The notes beneath the pieces are model-generated. The model made no database searches, was not told the DNA's origin, and was given only the letters and a program-made list of their open reading frames with translations. A stretch of 64,000 nucleotides of DNA from an uncultured Prevotellaceae bacterium (GTDB lineage: Bacteria; Bacteroidota; Bacteroidia; Bacteroidales; Bacteroidaceae): NCBI GenBank assembly GCA_900313705.1, contig OMSJ01000033.1:1-64000 (forward strand). The letters are read 5' to 3'. The position numbers were made by a program, and so were the translations under genes. This document shows, piece by piece, positions 1 through 7,266 of this stretch. Each line of letters begins with the position of its first letter. The first letter of the stretch is position 1.

Positions 1-82
1 ATATCCAAAAAAAAATCGTTACTTTGCAGACCAAATTCGATTCTTAGAGAAACTAATAATAAATAATAAACACAAATAACAC

Positions 83-442
83 ATGTACACATCTATCGTT
101 ATCCTGATTGTACTGGCCTCCATCCTCATGTGCCTCATCGTACTGATTCAGGAATCTAAAGGCGGCGGACTTGCTGCCGACTACTCAAACAACAATCAGA
201 TTCTGGGTGCGCCCAAAACAACAAACTTCATTGAGAAAGCAACCTGGTTCCTTGCTGGCACAATGATTTTCCTCAGCGTCATCAGCGTTGCATGTCTGCC
301 CGGTGAAAGTCACAACGACTCTGTCATCATGCAGCAGGCTATCGAACAGGCAGCTACCAACCCCGGCAATGTGCCCGCTATGGAACAGCCTGCAGCTACT
401 GAAGCACCTGCTGAGGCTCCTGCAGAAGCACCTGCACAGTAA
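83..442 (+). CDS. secG: Preprotein translocase subunit SecG
   Basis: SecG is the small accessory subunit of the SecYEG channel in the inner membrane and helps SecA-driven protein export. The 119-residue product has two hydrophobic segments, at about residues 3-21 and 52-71, separated by the Gly-rich loop with SKGGGL that is the family hallmark. The tail from about residue 95 is Ala/Pro/Glu-rich (repeated EAPA) and is probably cytoplasmic or periplasmic disordered sequence with no known role. The ATG at 83 follows an A/T-rich leader; a weak Bacteroidetes -7-like box (TTACTTTG) lies at 19-26. The gene is followed by a hairpin and then a kinase gene on the same strand. The identification is firm. 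Confidence 0.93.
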   Translation: MYTSIVILIVLASILMCLIVLIQESKGGGLAADYSNNNQILGAPKTTNFIEKATWFLAGTMIFLSVISVACLPGESHNDSVIMQQAIEQAATNPGNVPAMEQPAATEAPAEAPAEAPAQ

Positions 443-465
443 GGAAAAGTTCACACTTAACCAGT

Positions 466-507
466 CCCCCTCCCGTCTCCTCCCACTTGGGAGAGGATAG
501 GAGGGGG
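466..507. repeat. C/G-rich palindromic element after secG
   Basis: Outer arms CCCCCTCC (466-473) and GGAGGGGG (500-507) enclose an inner CTCCCACTTGGGAG palindrome. It could act as a transcription terminator for secG, but there is no T-run. It resembles the palindromic elements found near 5731, 8038, 8613, 38470 and 40814, so it is also a member of a dispersed repeat family. Confidence 0.6.
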
Positions 508-521
508 ATTCTTAATATACA

Positions 522-1397
522 ATGATACTTATAGCTGATAGTGGTTCTACCAAGACAGATTGGATTCTCGTTGCATCCGACGGCACACAGACCGAACTGC
601 ATACCGACGGCATCAATCCCGCGCGCGACGCGCGCGATATTATATATAATGTATTATATCACGACCTGCTGACGCAAATTCCCTCCGACATCTCCCGCGA
701 GGAACTGTCGCGTTCTGGCTGTCAAGGTTCGGAAGGGGCTGTCTATTTCTATGGCGCAGGTTGCATAGAGCCTTTCAGCCAGACGGTAAGGAGTGTCTTG
801 AAGGATTTGTTCCCCTGTTGCAAGGTTGAGGTGGAAAGTGACTTGCTCGGAGCGGCTCGTGCTCTTTGCGGACACGAACCTGGCATAGCATGTATTCTGG
901 GAACGGGTTCCAACAGTTGCCTTTACGACGGACGGGACATCATCATGCATACGCCGCCACTCGGCTACATCCTTGGCGACGAAGGCAGCGGCTCCTTTCT
1001 TGGCAAGGTATTGGTGAACGGACTCTTCAAAGGAGTTCTTCCAGATGAACTCAAGCAAGCATTCTGCAACAAATACGACATGGAGCTGCCTGGCATCATA
1101 GAGCACGTCTATCGCGAGCCTTCTGCCAATAGATTCCTTGCTTCGCTTGTGCCTTTTATCGTCGAACACCGCAACCATCCATCCATCCACGACTTGCTGG
1201 TCAATGCCTTCCGTCAGTTCTTTGTACGCAACGTTGCCATTTATGGACATAAAGAGATGCCGATACATTGCATTGGAGGCATCGCTTATCAGTTCGCTGA
1301 TGAGCTAAGCGAAGCAGCCGCTTCCGAGGGGATGCAAATGGGACGTATCATGCTTCGACCCATACAATCTATTGTACAATATCATCTTCAACAGTAA
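522..1397 (+). CDS. BadF/BadG/BcrA/BcrD-type ATPase, probable N-acetylglucosamine kinase
   Basis: This 291-residue cytoplasmic protein belongs to the ASKHA sugar-kinase-like fold. The N-terminus carries the phosphate-1 motif DSGSTKTDW (residues 6-14), a second phosphate loop GTGSNS lies near residue 126, the glycine-rich GDEGSGSFLG near 152, and a C-terminal glycine motif CIGGIA near 252. These fit the BadF family, whose stand-alone members include N-acetylglucosamine kinases; in Bacteroidales such single-gene members are usually taken as GlcNAc or N-acetylmuramate-type kinases. The substrate cannot be read from the sequence. The ATG at 522 follows directly after the palindromic element, so it may share the secG transcript. 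Confidence 0.82.
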   Translation: MILIADSGSTKTDWILVASDGTQTELHTDGINPARDARDIIYNVLYHDLLTQIPSDISREELSRSGCQGSEGAVYFYGAGCIEPFSQTVRSVLKDLFPCCKVEVESDLLGAARALCGHEPGIACILGTGSNSCLYDGRDIIMHTPPLGYILGDEGSGSFLGKVLVNGLFKGVLPDELKQAFCNKYDMELPGIIEHVYREPSANRFLASLVPFIVEHRNHPSIHDLLVNAFRQFFVRNVAIYGHKEMPIHCIGGIAYQFADELSEAAASEGMQMGRIMLRPIQSIVQYHLQQ

Positions 1398-1457
1398 GAA
1401 ATCACACACTAAAGCGTCAAAAACACAAAAACATGCTAAAAAACATAACGCAAAGTC

Positions 1458-1488
1458 TTGCATATTGCATAAAAACCCACTACCTTTG
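1458..1488 (+). promoter_or_regulatory. Bacteroidetes-type promoter
   Basis: TACCTTTG at 1481-1488 matches the -7 consensus TAnnTTTG, and TTG at 1458-1460 is about 20 bp upstream as a -33 element. A start near 1494 would give a short transcript ending at the hairpin at 1545-1576. Confidence 0.65.
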
Positions 1489-1493
1489 CACTC

Positions 1494-1576
1494 GTTATCC
1501 TGAAAACAATCTTTTTACCTTAAACAAAAGCTAATACCAATGGAAGAGAGCAGCTGTGAAGCCACTCTCTTTTTTT
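1494..1576 (+). ncRNA. Candidate short RNA or attenuator leader upstream of cutC
   Basis: A good promoter (1458-1488) is followed about 55 nt later by a canonical intrinsic terminator: AGAGAG (1545-1550), inner GCT/AGC pair, CTCTCT (1565-1570) and seven or more T residues. The expected product is about 82 nt. A 15-codon open frame with ATG at 1540 and stop at 1585-1587 runs across the terminator stem, as in some attenuators. The element lies 100 bp before cutC, so it could be an independent small RNA or a leader controlling cutC. I do not recognise a named RNA family. Confidence 0.5.
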
Positions 1577-1676
1577 GTTATAAATAGTCCCTTTCAACAT
1601 CCATGAGAGGGCAGTGTATGTCCCTTCCTTTTCAAGGAGGAAATGATAAGGAACTGCGAATGATGAACTGAGTTAT

Positions 1677-2342
1677 ATGAATAAAGATATGAAGTTAGAG
1701 GTTTGTTGTGCCGATTTGCAGAGCGTGCGTGCTGCCAAAGAAGGTGGCGCACATCGTGTGGAGCTGTGCCAAGCGCTTAGTCTTGACGGGCTTACTCCAT
1801 CATCGGGGATGATAGAACAGGCTATTGAGTTAGGCATACCGGTTCAGGTACTCATTCGTCCCAGAGAAGGTGACTTCGTTTACAACAGGGACGAGGTACG
1901 TTGTATGCGGCGTGATGTACGTCATGCTCGTCAGTTAGGTGCAAACGGTGTTGTCATTGGGGCGTTGAAGCATGACGGCAGCATCGATGAAGAGGCAATC
2001 CGCTGTCTGATAGATGAAGCGGAAGGGCTGAGTATCACTTTCCATCGAGCTTTCGATGTTTGCGCTCATCCCGAAGAGGCATTGGAGCAAATCATCTCGT
2101 TGGGTTGCCACCGCTTGCTCACTTCTGGCCAAGCATCCACAGCCGAGCAAGGCATACCTTTGCTTCGAGATTTAGTAAAGCAATCTGCTGGCCGCATCAT
2201 CATCATGCCTGGTGCTGGTGTGAACCCTCTCAATGCTTGTCGCATCCTTTCTGAGACAGGTGTCAAGGAGATACATGGTTCTCTTCGCAAGAACGGCCAC
2301 ACCGACCCTGCATTGGTTCGTGCAGTCGTAGATAGCATGTGA
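1677..2342 (+). CDS. cutC: CutC family protein (copper homeostasis-annotated TIM barrel)
   Basis: The 221-residue product matches CutC along its length: N-terminal KLEVCCADLQS, the GGAHRVELC motif near residue 24, LIRPREGDFVY near 61, VIGAL near 97, TFHRAFD near 122 and the C-terminal MPGAGVN and EIHGS motifs. CutC proteins form a TIM barrel and are annotated as cytoplasmic copper-homeostasis factors, though a direct copper role is disputed. The alternative ATG at 1689 (starting MKLEVC) fits the usual family N-terminus better than the ATG at 1677, so four residues at the start are uncertain. A strong AAGGAGG is present at about 1635 but sits in front of a six-codon frame, not of cutC. The convergent SulP gene ends 2 bp downstream. 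Confidence 0.9.
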   Translation: MNKDMKLEVCCADLQSVRAAKEGGAHRVELCQALSLDGLTPSSGMIEQAIELGIPVQVLIRPREGDFVYNRDEVRCMRRDVRHARQLGANGVVIGALKHDGSIDEEAIRCLIDEAEGLSITFHRAFDVCAHPEEALEQIISLGCHRLLTSGQASTAEQGIPLLRDLVKQSAGRIIIMPGAGVNPLNACRILSETGVKEIHGSLRKNGHTDPALVRAVVDSM

Positions 2343-2344
2343 AG

Positions 2345-4096
2345 CTATTCTGCGGAATCTGTGCCTAAGAATTCGCGGGCCTTTGCGAGTGCGACGTCGA
2401 TGTGCGGACAAATGTGGTCGCTGTCCATGAGGTCATAGAAGCGGGCCTTTTGCAATTGGCTATGCACTTTGGGATTCACGCCGGAGAGGATGACGTGGAT
2501 GCCCTCTTCGTGGTTCATCTCGATGAGTGTTTGCAGATTGTGTATGCCTGTGGAGTCGATGAAAGGCACCTTCCTCATGCGGATGATGCGGACTTTCGGC
2601 TTCTCATGCCCGATGTTTGCCATGAGGTCATCGAACTTGTTGGCGATGCCAAAGAAGTAAGGACCGTTAATCTCATAGACGGCACAGCCCTTTGGAATGA
2701 CCAGGTGCTCCTCGTTCACAGCCATGTCCGATGCGTCGCCCAAGTCTATTTCGTCCTTGATGACAGAGATTTCTGTCGTTTCCATGATGCGCTTCATAAA
2801 GAGAGCACAGGCCAGGATGAGTCCAACCTCAATGGCGATGGTGAGGTCGAAGACGACCGTCAGGAAGAAAGTCACGCCAAGCACAATGACGTCGCTCTTC
2901 GGGTTCTTCAGCAGGCCACGGATGGTGCGCCAGCCGCTCATGTTGTAAGCCACGATGACCAGCACGGCGGCCAGTGAAGCCATTGGGATGTATTCGGCAT
3001 AAGGCATGAGGAGCAGCAGGATGGCCAGCAGCACGATGGCATGGATGATGCCAGCTACGGGTGTCCGTCCGCCATTGTTGATGTTCGTCATGGTGCGGGC
3101 GATGGCTCCCGTGGCGGGAATGCCACCGAAGAGCGGTGTCACCATGTTGGCCACGCCCTGTGCGATAAGCTCCATGTTCGAGTCGTGCTTATCGCTGATG
3201 ACACCGTCGGCAACCGTGGCAGAGAGCAGGCTCTCTATGGCTCCGAGAATAGCTATGGTGAAGGCTACAGGCATGAGTTGCTGGATGAGCTCGAAGGTAA
3301 TGCTCGGCACCACCATCTTAGGCAGTTGCGCCTGAATGTGGAAGCGGTCGCCGATGGTGTCGATGCCTTCGATGCCCTGCTGCTTCAGAATGAGCACAGC
3401 CAGCGTTCCGAGCAGGATGCCATAGAGCGAACCGGGAATCTTGTTGAGGCCCGGCACCTTCTTCAGCGCCTTGGGCGAGAAGATGATGACGAGCAGCGAA
3501 CCGATGGCGACGATGAAGTTCCAGAGGTTGAACGTGCTGATGTTCTCAGCATAGCAAATCCATTTGCCTACGAAGTCGCCCGGCGTCTTCAGGGGAATGC
3601 GGATGGCCTCGCCAGTCGTGCTCATTGCCGTTTGCGTCAGGCCAAGGATATCGCCGATTTGCGTCGTGAAGATAGTCAGCGCGATACCAGCCGTGAAGCC
3701 TATAATAATAGGATAAGGTATGAACTTGATGACCACGCCTAAGCGGAAAGCCCCCAGAGCGATGAGTATCACGCCAGCCAGAATGGTGGCAATAAGCAAA
3801 CCTTGGAGTCCGTACTCAGGGTTGTTGACGATGCCGTAGATGATGACGATGAAGGCACCCGTCGGACCTCCTATCTGCACCTTTGTGCCGCCGAGCAGCG
3901 AGATGAGGAAGCCAGCCACGATGGCGGTGATGATGCCTTTCTCTGGCGTCACGCCACTGGCTATGCCGAATGCGATGGCGAGCGGCAAGGCAACGATGCC
4001 TACGATGATGCCAGCCATCAAGTCTTTCATAAATGTCTCCTTCGTATAGCCCTTCACGCAATCCATCAGGCGGGGCTTCAATGTCATTCCTTTCAT
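2345..4096 (-). CDS. SulP family anion transporter with STAS domain
   Basis: An inner-membrane permease of the SLC26/SulP family, which moves sulfate, bicarbonate or other anions. The first ~430 residues are hydrophobic with the family's typical segments (GLLIATILAGVILIALG; GIPATGAIART near residue 330), followed by a cytoplasmic STAS domain of about 120 residues with the conserved DSTG motif near residue 510. I place the start at the ATG at 4094-4096, preceded by AAAGGAAAAG; an upstream in-frame TTG at 4126 would add ten residues but overlaps the promoter (4116-4123). It is divergent from the POT transporter gene. The transported anion cannot be told from sequence. Confidence 0.9.
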   Translation of the reverse strand: MKGMTLKPRLMDCVKGYTKETFMKDLMAGIIVGIVALPLAIAFGIASGVTPEKGIITAIVAGFLISLLGGTKVQIGGPTGAFIVIIYGIVNNPEYGLQGLLIATILAGVILIALGAFRLGVVIKFIPYPIIIGFTAGIALTIFTTQIGDILGLTQTAMSTTGEAIRIPLKTPGDFVGKWICYAENISTFNLWNFIVAIGSLLVIIFSPKALKKVPGLNKIPGSLYGILLGTLAVLILKQQGIEGIDTIGDRFHIQAQLPKMVVPSITFELIQQLMPVAFTIAILGAIESLLSATVADGVISDKHDSNMELIAQGVANMVTPLFGGIPATGAIARTMTNINNGGRTPVAGIIHAIVLLAILLLLMPYAEYIPMASLAAVLVIVAYNMSGWRTIRGLLKNPKSDVIVLGVTFFLTVVFDLTIAIEVGLILACALFMKRIMETTEISVIKDEIDLGDASDMAVNEEHLVIPKGCAVYEINGPYFFGIANKFDDLMANIGHEKPKVRIIRMRKVPFIDSTGIHNLQTLIEMNHEEGIHVILSGVNPKVHSQLQKARFYDLMDSDHICPHIDVALAKAREFLGTDSAE

Positions 4097-4115
4097 GTCT
4101 TTTCCTTTTTCAGTG

Positions 4116-4123
4116 CAAAAGTA
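4116..4123 (-). promoter_or_regulatory. -7 box for the SulP gene
   Basis: On the minus strand the sequence reads TACTTTTG, a match to TAnnTTTG, 20 bp before the ATG at 4096. No clear -33 box is visible because the upstream DNA is a heptamer repeat. Confidence 0.55.
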
Positions 4124-4128
4124 CAAAA

Positions 4129-4160
4129 ATCTTTAATCTTTAATCCTTAATCTTTAATCT
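4129..4160. repeat. Heptanucleotide tandem repeat (TCTTTAA)
   Basis: Four to five copies of TCTTTAA/TCCTTAA with 7-bp period lie between the divergent SulP and POT promoters. This belongs to the window-wide class of 7-bp repeats. Confidence 0.8.
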
Positions 4161-4166
4161 TTTTTG

Positions 4167-4174
4167 TACCTTTG
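4167..4174 (+). promoter_or_regulatory. -7 box for the POT transporter gene
   Basis: TACCTTTG fits the Bacteroidetes -7 consensus, 33 bp upstream of the ATG at 4208. The -33 region falls in the heptamer repeat, so repeat-length change could alter this promoter. Confidence 0.6.
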
Positions 4175-4207
4175 CAGGCAAATAATTAACTTAAATCAAA
4201 TTAAAAC

Positions 4208-5668
4208 ATGTTTGAAGGTCAACCTAAAGGCTTATGGACTCTTGCCTTAGCCAACACCGGCGAGCGCTTCGGCTACTACACGATGCTCGCTGTCTTTGCA
4301 CTCTTTCTTGGTGAGAACTTTGGCTTTGCCGCAGGCACGGCGAGCGAGATTTACACTTGGTTCTTAACTGCCGTTTACTTCCTGCCGCTCATTGGCGGCA
4401 TGGCAGCCGACCGCTGGGGTTACAGCAAGATGGTCGTCATCGGCATCCTGATTATGTTCTTCGGCTATCTGCTGCTCTCCGTACCTCTGGGAAGCGGCAC
4501 CGTTGCTATTGCAGCTATGGCCGCAGCGCTGTTGCTCGTCAGCCTTGGCACAGGCCTGTTCAAGGGCAACCTGCAGGTCATGGTAGGCGATCTCTACAAC
4601 GCACCCGAGTTTGCCAACAAGCGAGATTCAGGCTTCTCGCTCTTCTACATGGCCATCAACGTCGGTGCCTTGTTTGCTCCCACAGCAGCCATCAGCATCA
4701 TGGACTGGGCACAGACGTCGCTCGGCTATAGCAAGGCGGACAGCTATCACTTTGCCTTTGCCGTGGCTTGCGTATCGGTCATCGTCTCCATCCTTATTTA
4801 CTTCTTGGGCAGAAGCACTTATAAGCAGGTGCTCACGGTAAAGAAGGAGCAAGGAGCAGGGAGCAAGGAGCAAGAGAAGGTCGAGGAGATGTCGCCTGCC
4901 GAGACACGCGAGCGCATCGTCTGCCTCTGCCTCGTGTTTGCTGTCGTCATCTTCTTCTGGATGGCTTTCCACCAGAACGGCTTGACGTTGACATGGTTTG
5001 CTGATGAGTTCACGGCTCGCTCTGCCACAGGCATTACAGGTATGGAGTTCAACGTGATGAACCTCATCTGGTGCATCCTCATCGTCTATGGTGTCTGCGG
5101 TCTGCTCAGCGGTGGCAGCTCGAAGTCAAAGGTCATCAATGCCCTGCTCATCGTCTGCCCTGCAGCTATTCTTTATTATAATTATCTTCAGACGGCAGGC
5201 GAGGTTGTGACCGTCGATGCTCCCATCTTCCAGCAGTTCAACCCTTGCTTCGTGGTAGCTTTGACGCCTGTCAGCATCGCACTCTTCGGTTGGCTTGGCA
5301 AGAAAGGCAAGGAGCCTAAGGCACCCGTCAAGATTGGCTTGGGTATGCTTGTCGCAGCCTGTGCTTACTTGCTGATGACGGTTTGCAGCTTCGGTTTGCC
5401 TGCAACGGACCATCCTAACCACGTCTATGACTTCAACCCCAACCTGCTCGTCAGCACTTACCTCATCCTGACCTTTGCCGAGCTGCTGCTTTCGCCCATT
5501 GGCATTTCGTTCGTGACGAAGGTAGCTCCCCCGAAGTACAAGGGCATGATGATGGGTGGCTGGTTCGTAGCAACGGCCCTCGGCAACAAGCTCGTCAGCA
5601 TCCCCGGCCACATGTGGGACATGCCGCTCTACATCGTTCATCTTCTCCATCATCAAGAAGCTCAATAA
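4208..5668 (+). CDS. POT/PTR family peptide MFS transporter, 3' end damaged
   Basis: A proton-coupled oligopeptide transporter of the major facilitator superfamily. The start GLWTLALANTGERFGYYTML (residues 7-26) carries the POT signature ERFGYY, and the fold continues with about 13-14 hydrophobic segments. The protein ends abnormally: after WDMPLYIV it reads HLLHHQEAQ and stops. The same DNA in the +1 frame reads FIFSIIKKLNKVA and stops at 5676-5678, which looks like the normal C-terminus of this family. The natural gene therefore seems to have lost a short segment (inferred at roughly 40 bp, shifting the frame) that would encode the end of the last helix. Residues ~214-222 (KEQGAGSKEQ) come from a heptamer repeat in a loop. 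Function may be reduced; an assembly error is possible. Confidence 0.85.
   Translation: MFEGQPKGLWTLALANTGERFGYYTMLAVFALFLGENFGFAAGTASEIYTWFLTAVYFLPLIGGMAADRWGYSKMVVIGILIMFFGYLLLSVPLGSGTVAIAAMAAALLLVSLGTGLFKGNLQVMVGDLYNAPEFANKRDSGFSLFYMAINVGALFAPTAAISIMDWAQTSLGYSKADSYHFAFAVACVSVIVSILIYFLGRSTYKQVLTVKKEQGAGSKEQEKVEEMSPAETRERIVCLCLVFAVVIFFWMAFHQNGLTLTWFADEFTARSATGITGMEFNVMNLIWCILIVYGVCGLLSGGSSKSKVINALLIVCPAAILYYNYLQTAGEVVTVDAPIFQQFNPCFVVALTPVSIALFGWLGKKGKEPKAPVKIGLGMLVAACAYLLMTVCSFGLPATDHPNHVYDFNPNLLVSTYLILTFAELLLSPIGISFVTKVAPPKYKGMMMGGWFVATALGNKLVSIPGHMWDMPLYIVHLLHHQEAQ
4846..4873. repeat. In-frame heptamer repeat (GGAGCAA x4) inside the POT gene
   Basis: Four copies of GGAGCAA/GGAGCAG. Translated as the hydrophilic stretch KEQGAGSKEQEK between membrane segments, where it should be tolerated. 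Confidence 0.85.
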
Positions 5669-5682
5669 GGTGGCGTAAGTTC

Positions 5683-5717
5683 ATTGAAGATTGAAAATTG
5701 AAGATTGAAAATTGAAG
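5683..5717. repeat. Heptamer repeat (ATTGAAG/ATTGAAA x5)
   Basis: Five 7-bp copies just downstream of the POT gene, in the gap before the antiporter gene. Confidence 0.85.
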
Positions 5718-5730
5718 AGACTCTCTCCAA

Positions 5731-5803
5731 ACCTCCCCTCTCTATGGGGAGGCTTTCCTTCGTCTGATGTCCTCCCCCTAGGGGGAGTTAGAGGGGGTCT
5801 CAT
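5731..5803. repeat. Double palindromic element, intergenic copy
   Basis: Two C/G-rich palindromes (CCTCCCC..GGGGAGG and CCTCCCCCTAGGGGGAG) followed by TTAGAGGGGGTC. Same organisation as the elements inside the GH32 gene at 8038 and 8613, with a spacer of about 20 bp. It may also act as a terminator hairpin between the POT and NhaC genes. Confidence 0.7.
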
Positions 5804-5831
5804 TGTCCGTTGTCTGTAGTCAGTTAAAACA

Positions 5832-7250
5832 TTGAAGCGCCTTCCTCCTCTTTGGCTGTCGTGTGTGCCGCTGGCAATGCTTGTGGCGCTGGTGGCGACG
5901 GTAGTCAGCATCTTTGGTGACGAGACACTGGCCGGAGCGTCGCAGATGGCTTTGCTTGTGGCAACAGCCTTCTGTGTCTGCATCGGCATCGCATCGCGTC
6001 TCATCACATGGGACGACTTCGAGCGAGCCATAAGCGACAAGGTGGGAGGCGTCAGCTCGGCCATCATCATCCTGCTGCTCATCGGAGCACTTGGCGGCGC
6101 ATGGATGGTGAGTGGGGTTGTACCTACTATAATATATTATGGTATGGAGATGATGAGCCCAAGATGGTTCCTCGTCTCCGCTTGCCTTATTAGTGCCTTG
6201 GTGAGTGTGCTGACCGGTTCGTCGTGGACAACAGTCGCCACCATCGGCATCGCCTTGATGGGCATCGGCCAAGCACTCGGCTTCGACGAAGCATGGATAG
6301 CAGGTGCCGTCATCAGCGGCGCTTACTTTGGGGACAAGGTATCGCCCATGAGCGACACCACCGTGTTGGCTTCCAGTACGGTAGGCACGCCGCTCTTCAC
6401 CCACATCCGCTACATGCTCTACACGACGGTGCCGACGTTCCTCATTACCCTGGTCATCTTTACTATCGTAGGCTTGGGGCAAGGAGAGACGGTCACTTCG
6501 CATGTCGCCACGGTGCAGCAAGCCTTGCAGCAGACCTTCTGCATCTCGCCCTGGCTCATCGTTGTGCCTGTGCTGACGTTTATCCTTATCCTGATGCGTT
6601 TGCCGTCGATGGTCGTGCTATTCCTTGCTACGCTGATGGGCGTCGTGGCTGCTGTGTGGTGTCAGACGCACTTGCTCGACGAGATAGCGGGCAGCGACCA
6701 TGAAGGATTGGCACAGCGCATCCGAGGTGCCTTCATCATTGTCTATGGCAGTACGGACCTCGATACGGGCGTGCCTGACCTCAACGCTTTGGTAGCAACA
6801 AGAGGCATGGCCGGGATGCTCAACACCATCTGGATTATCCTTTGCGCCATGGCCTTCGGCGCTGCCATGACTGCTACCCGGATGCTTGAAAGCATCATGC
6901 AGGCTCTGCTCCGACTGGTTCGTGGCACCGTTTCCCTTGTGGCAAGCACAGCTTTCTCCGGCGTCTTTCTCAACATTGTCAGCGCCGACCAGTATCTCAG
7001 CATTATCCTGACGGCCACGATGTTCGGCGATACTTACAAGAAGAACGGCTACGAGTCGCGCCTGCTGAGCCGTACCTGCGAGGATAGCGCCACGGTGACT
7101 TCCGTGCTGATACCGTGGAACACGTGCGGCATGACGCAAGCTAACGTCTTGGGAGTCAGCACACTCGTCTATGCACCATATTGTTTCTTTTGTTATCTAA
7201 GCCCAATCATGACCATATTGGCAGCGACGCTGCTGCCGAAGAAAAGGTAA
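5832..7250 (+). CDS. NhaC family Na+/H+ antiporter
   Basis: A 472-residue inner-membrane antiporter of the NhaC family (sodium/proton, in some members malate-lactate). Around eleven hydrophobic segments are visible, with GGAWMVSGVVPTIIYYG near residue 92, the conserved GSSWTTVATIG near 131 and DKVSPMSDTTVLAS near 173. The reading frame begins at a TTG (5832) giving MKRLPPLWLSCVPLAM; an internal ATG near residue 16 would cut into the first helix, so TTG is preferred but uncertain. It ends 16 bp before the GH32 gene on the same strand and may be co-transcribed with it. A diverged remnant of a second nhaC-type gene lies at 9293-9400. Confidence 0.85.
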   Translation: MKRLPPLWLSCVPLAMLVALVATVVSIFGDETLAGASQMALLVATAFCVCIGIASRLITWDDFERAISDKVGGVSSAIIILLLIGALGGAWMVSGVVPTIIYYGMEMMSPRWFLVSACLISALVSVLTGSSWTTVATIGIALMGIGQALGFDEAWIAGAVISGAYFGDKVSPMSDTTVLASSTVGTPLFTHIRYMLYTTVPTFLITLVIFTIVGLGQGETVTSHVATVQQALQQTFCISPWLIVVPVLTFILILMRLPSMVVLFLATLMGVVAAVWCQTHLLDEIAGSDHEGLAQRIRGAFIIVYGSTDLDTGVPDLNALVATRGMAGMLNTIWIILCAMAFGAAMTATRMLESIMQALLRLVRGTVSLVASTAFSGVFLNIVSADQYLSIILTATMFGDTYKKNGYESRLLSRTCEDSATVTSVLIPWNTCGMTQANVLGVSTLVYAPYCFFCYLSPIMTILAATLLPKKR

Positions 7251-7266
7251 AAAGGTAAAAGGTTAA

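Noticed and set aside
4096..4126. Upstream TTG start for the SulP gene
   Set aside because: It would place the start inside the -7 box at 4116-4123; the ATG at 4096 has a good upstream purine stretch.
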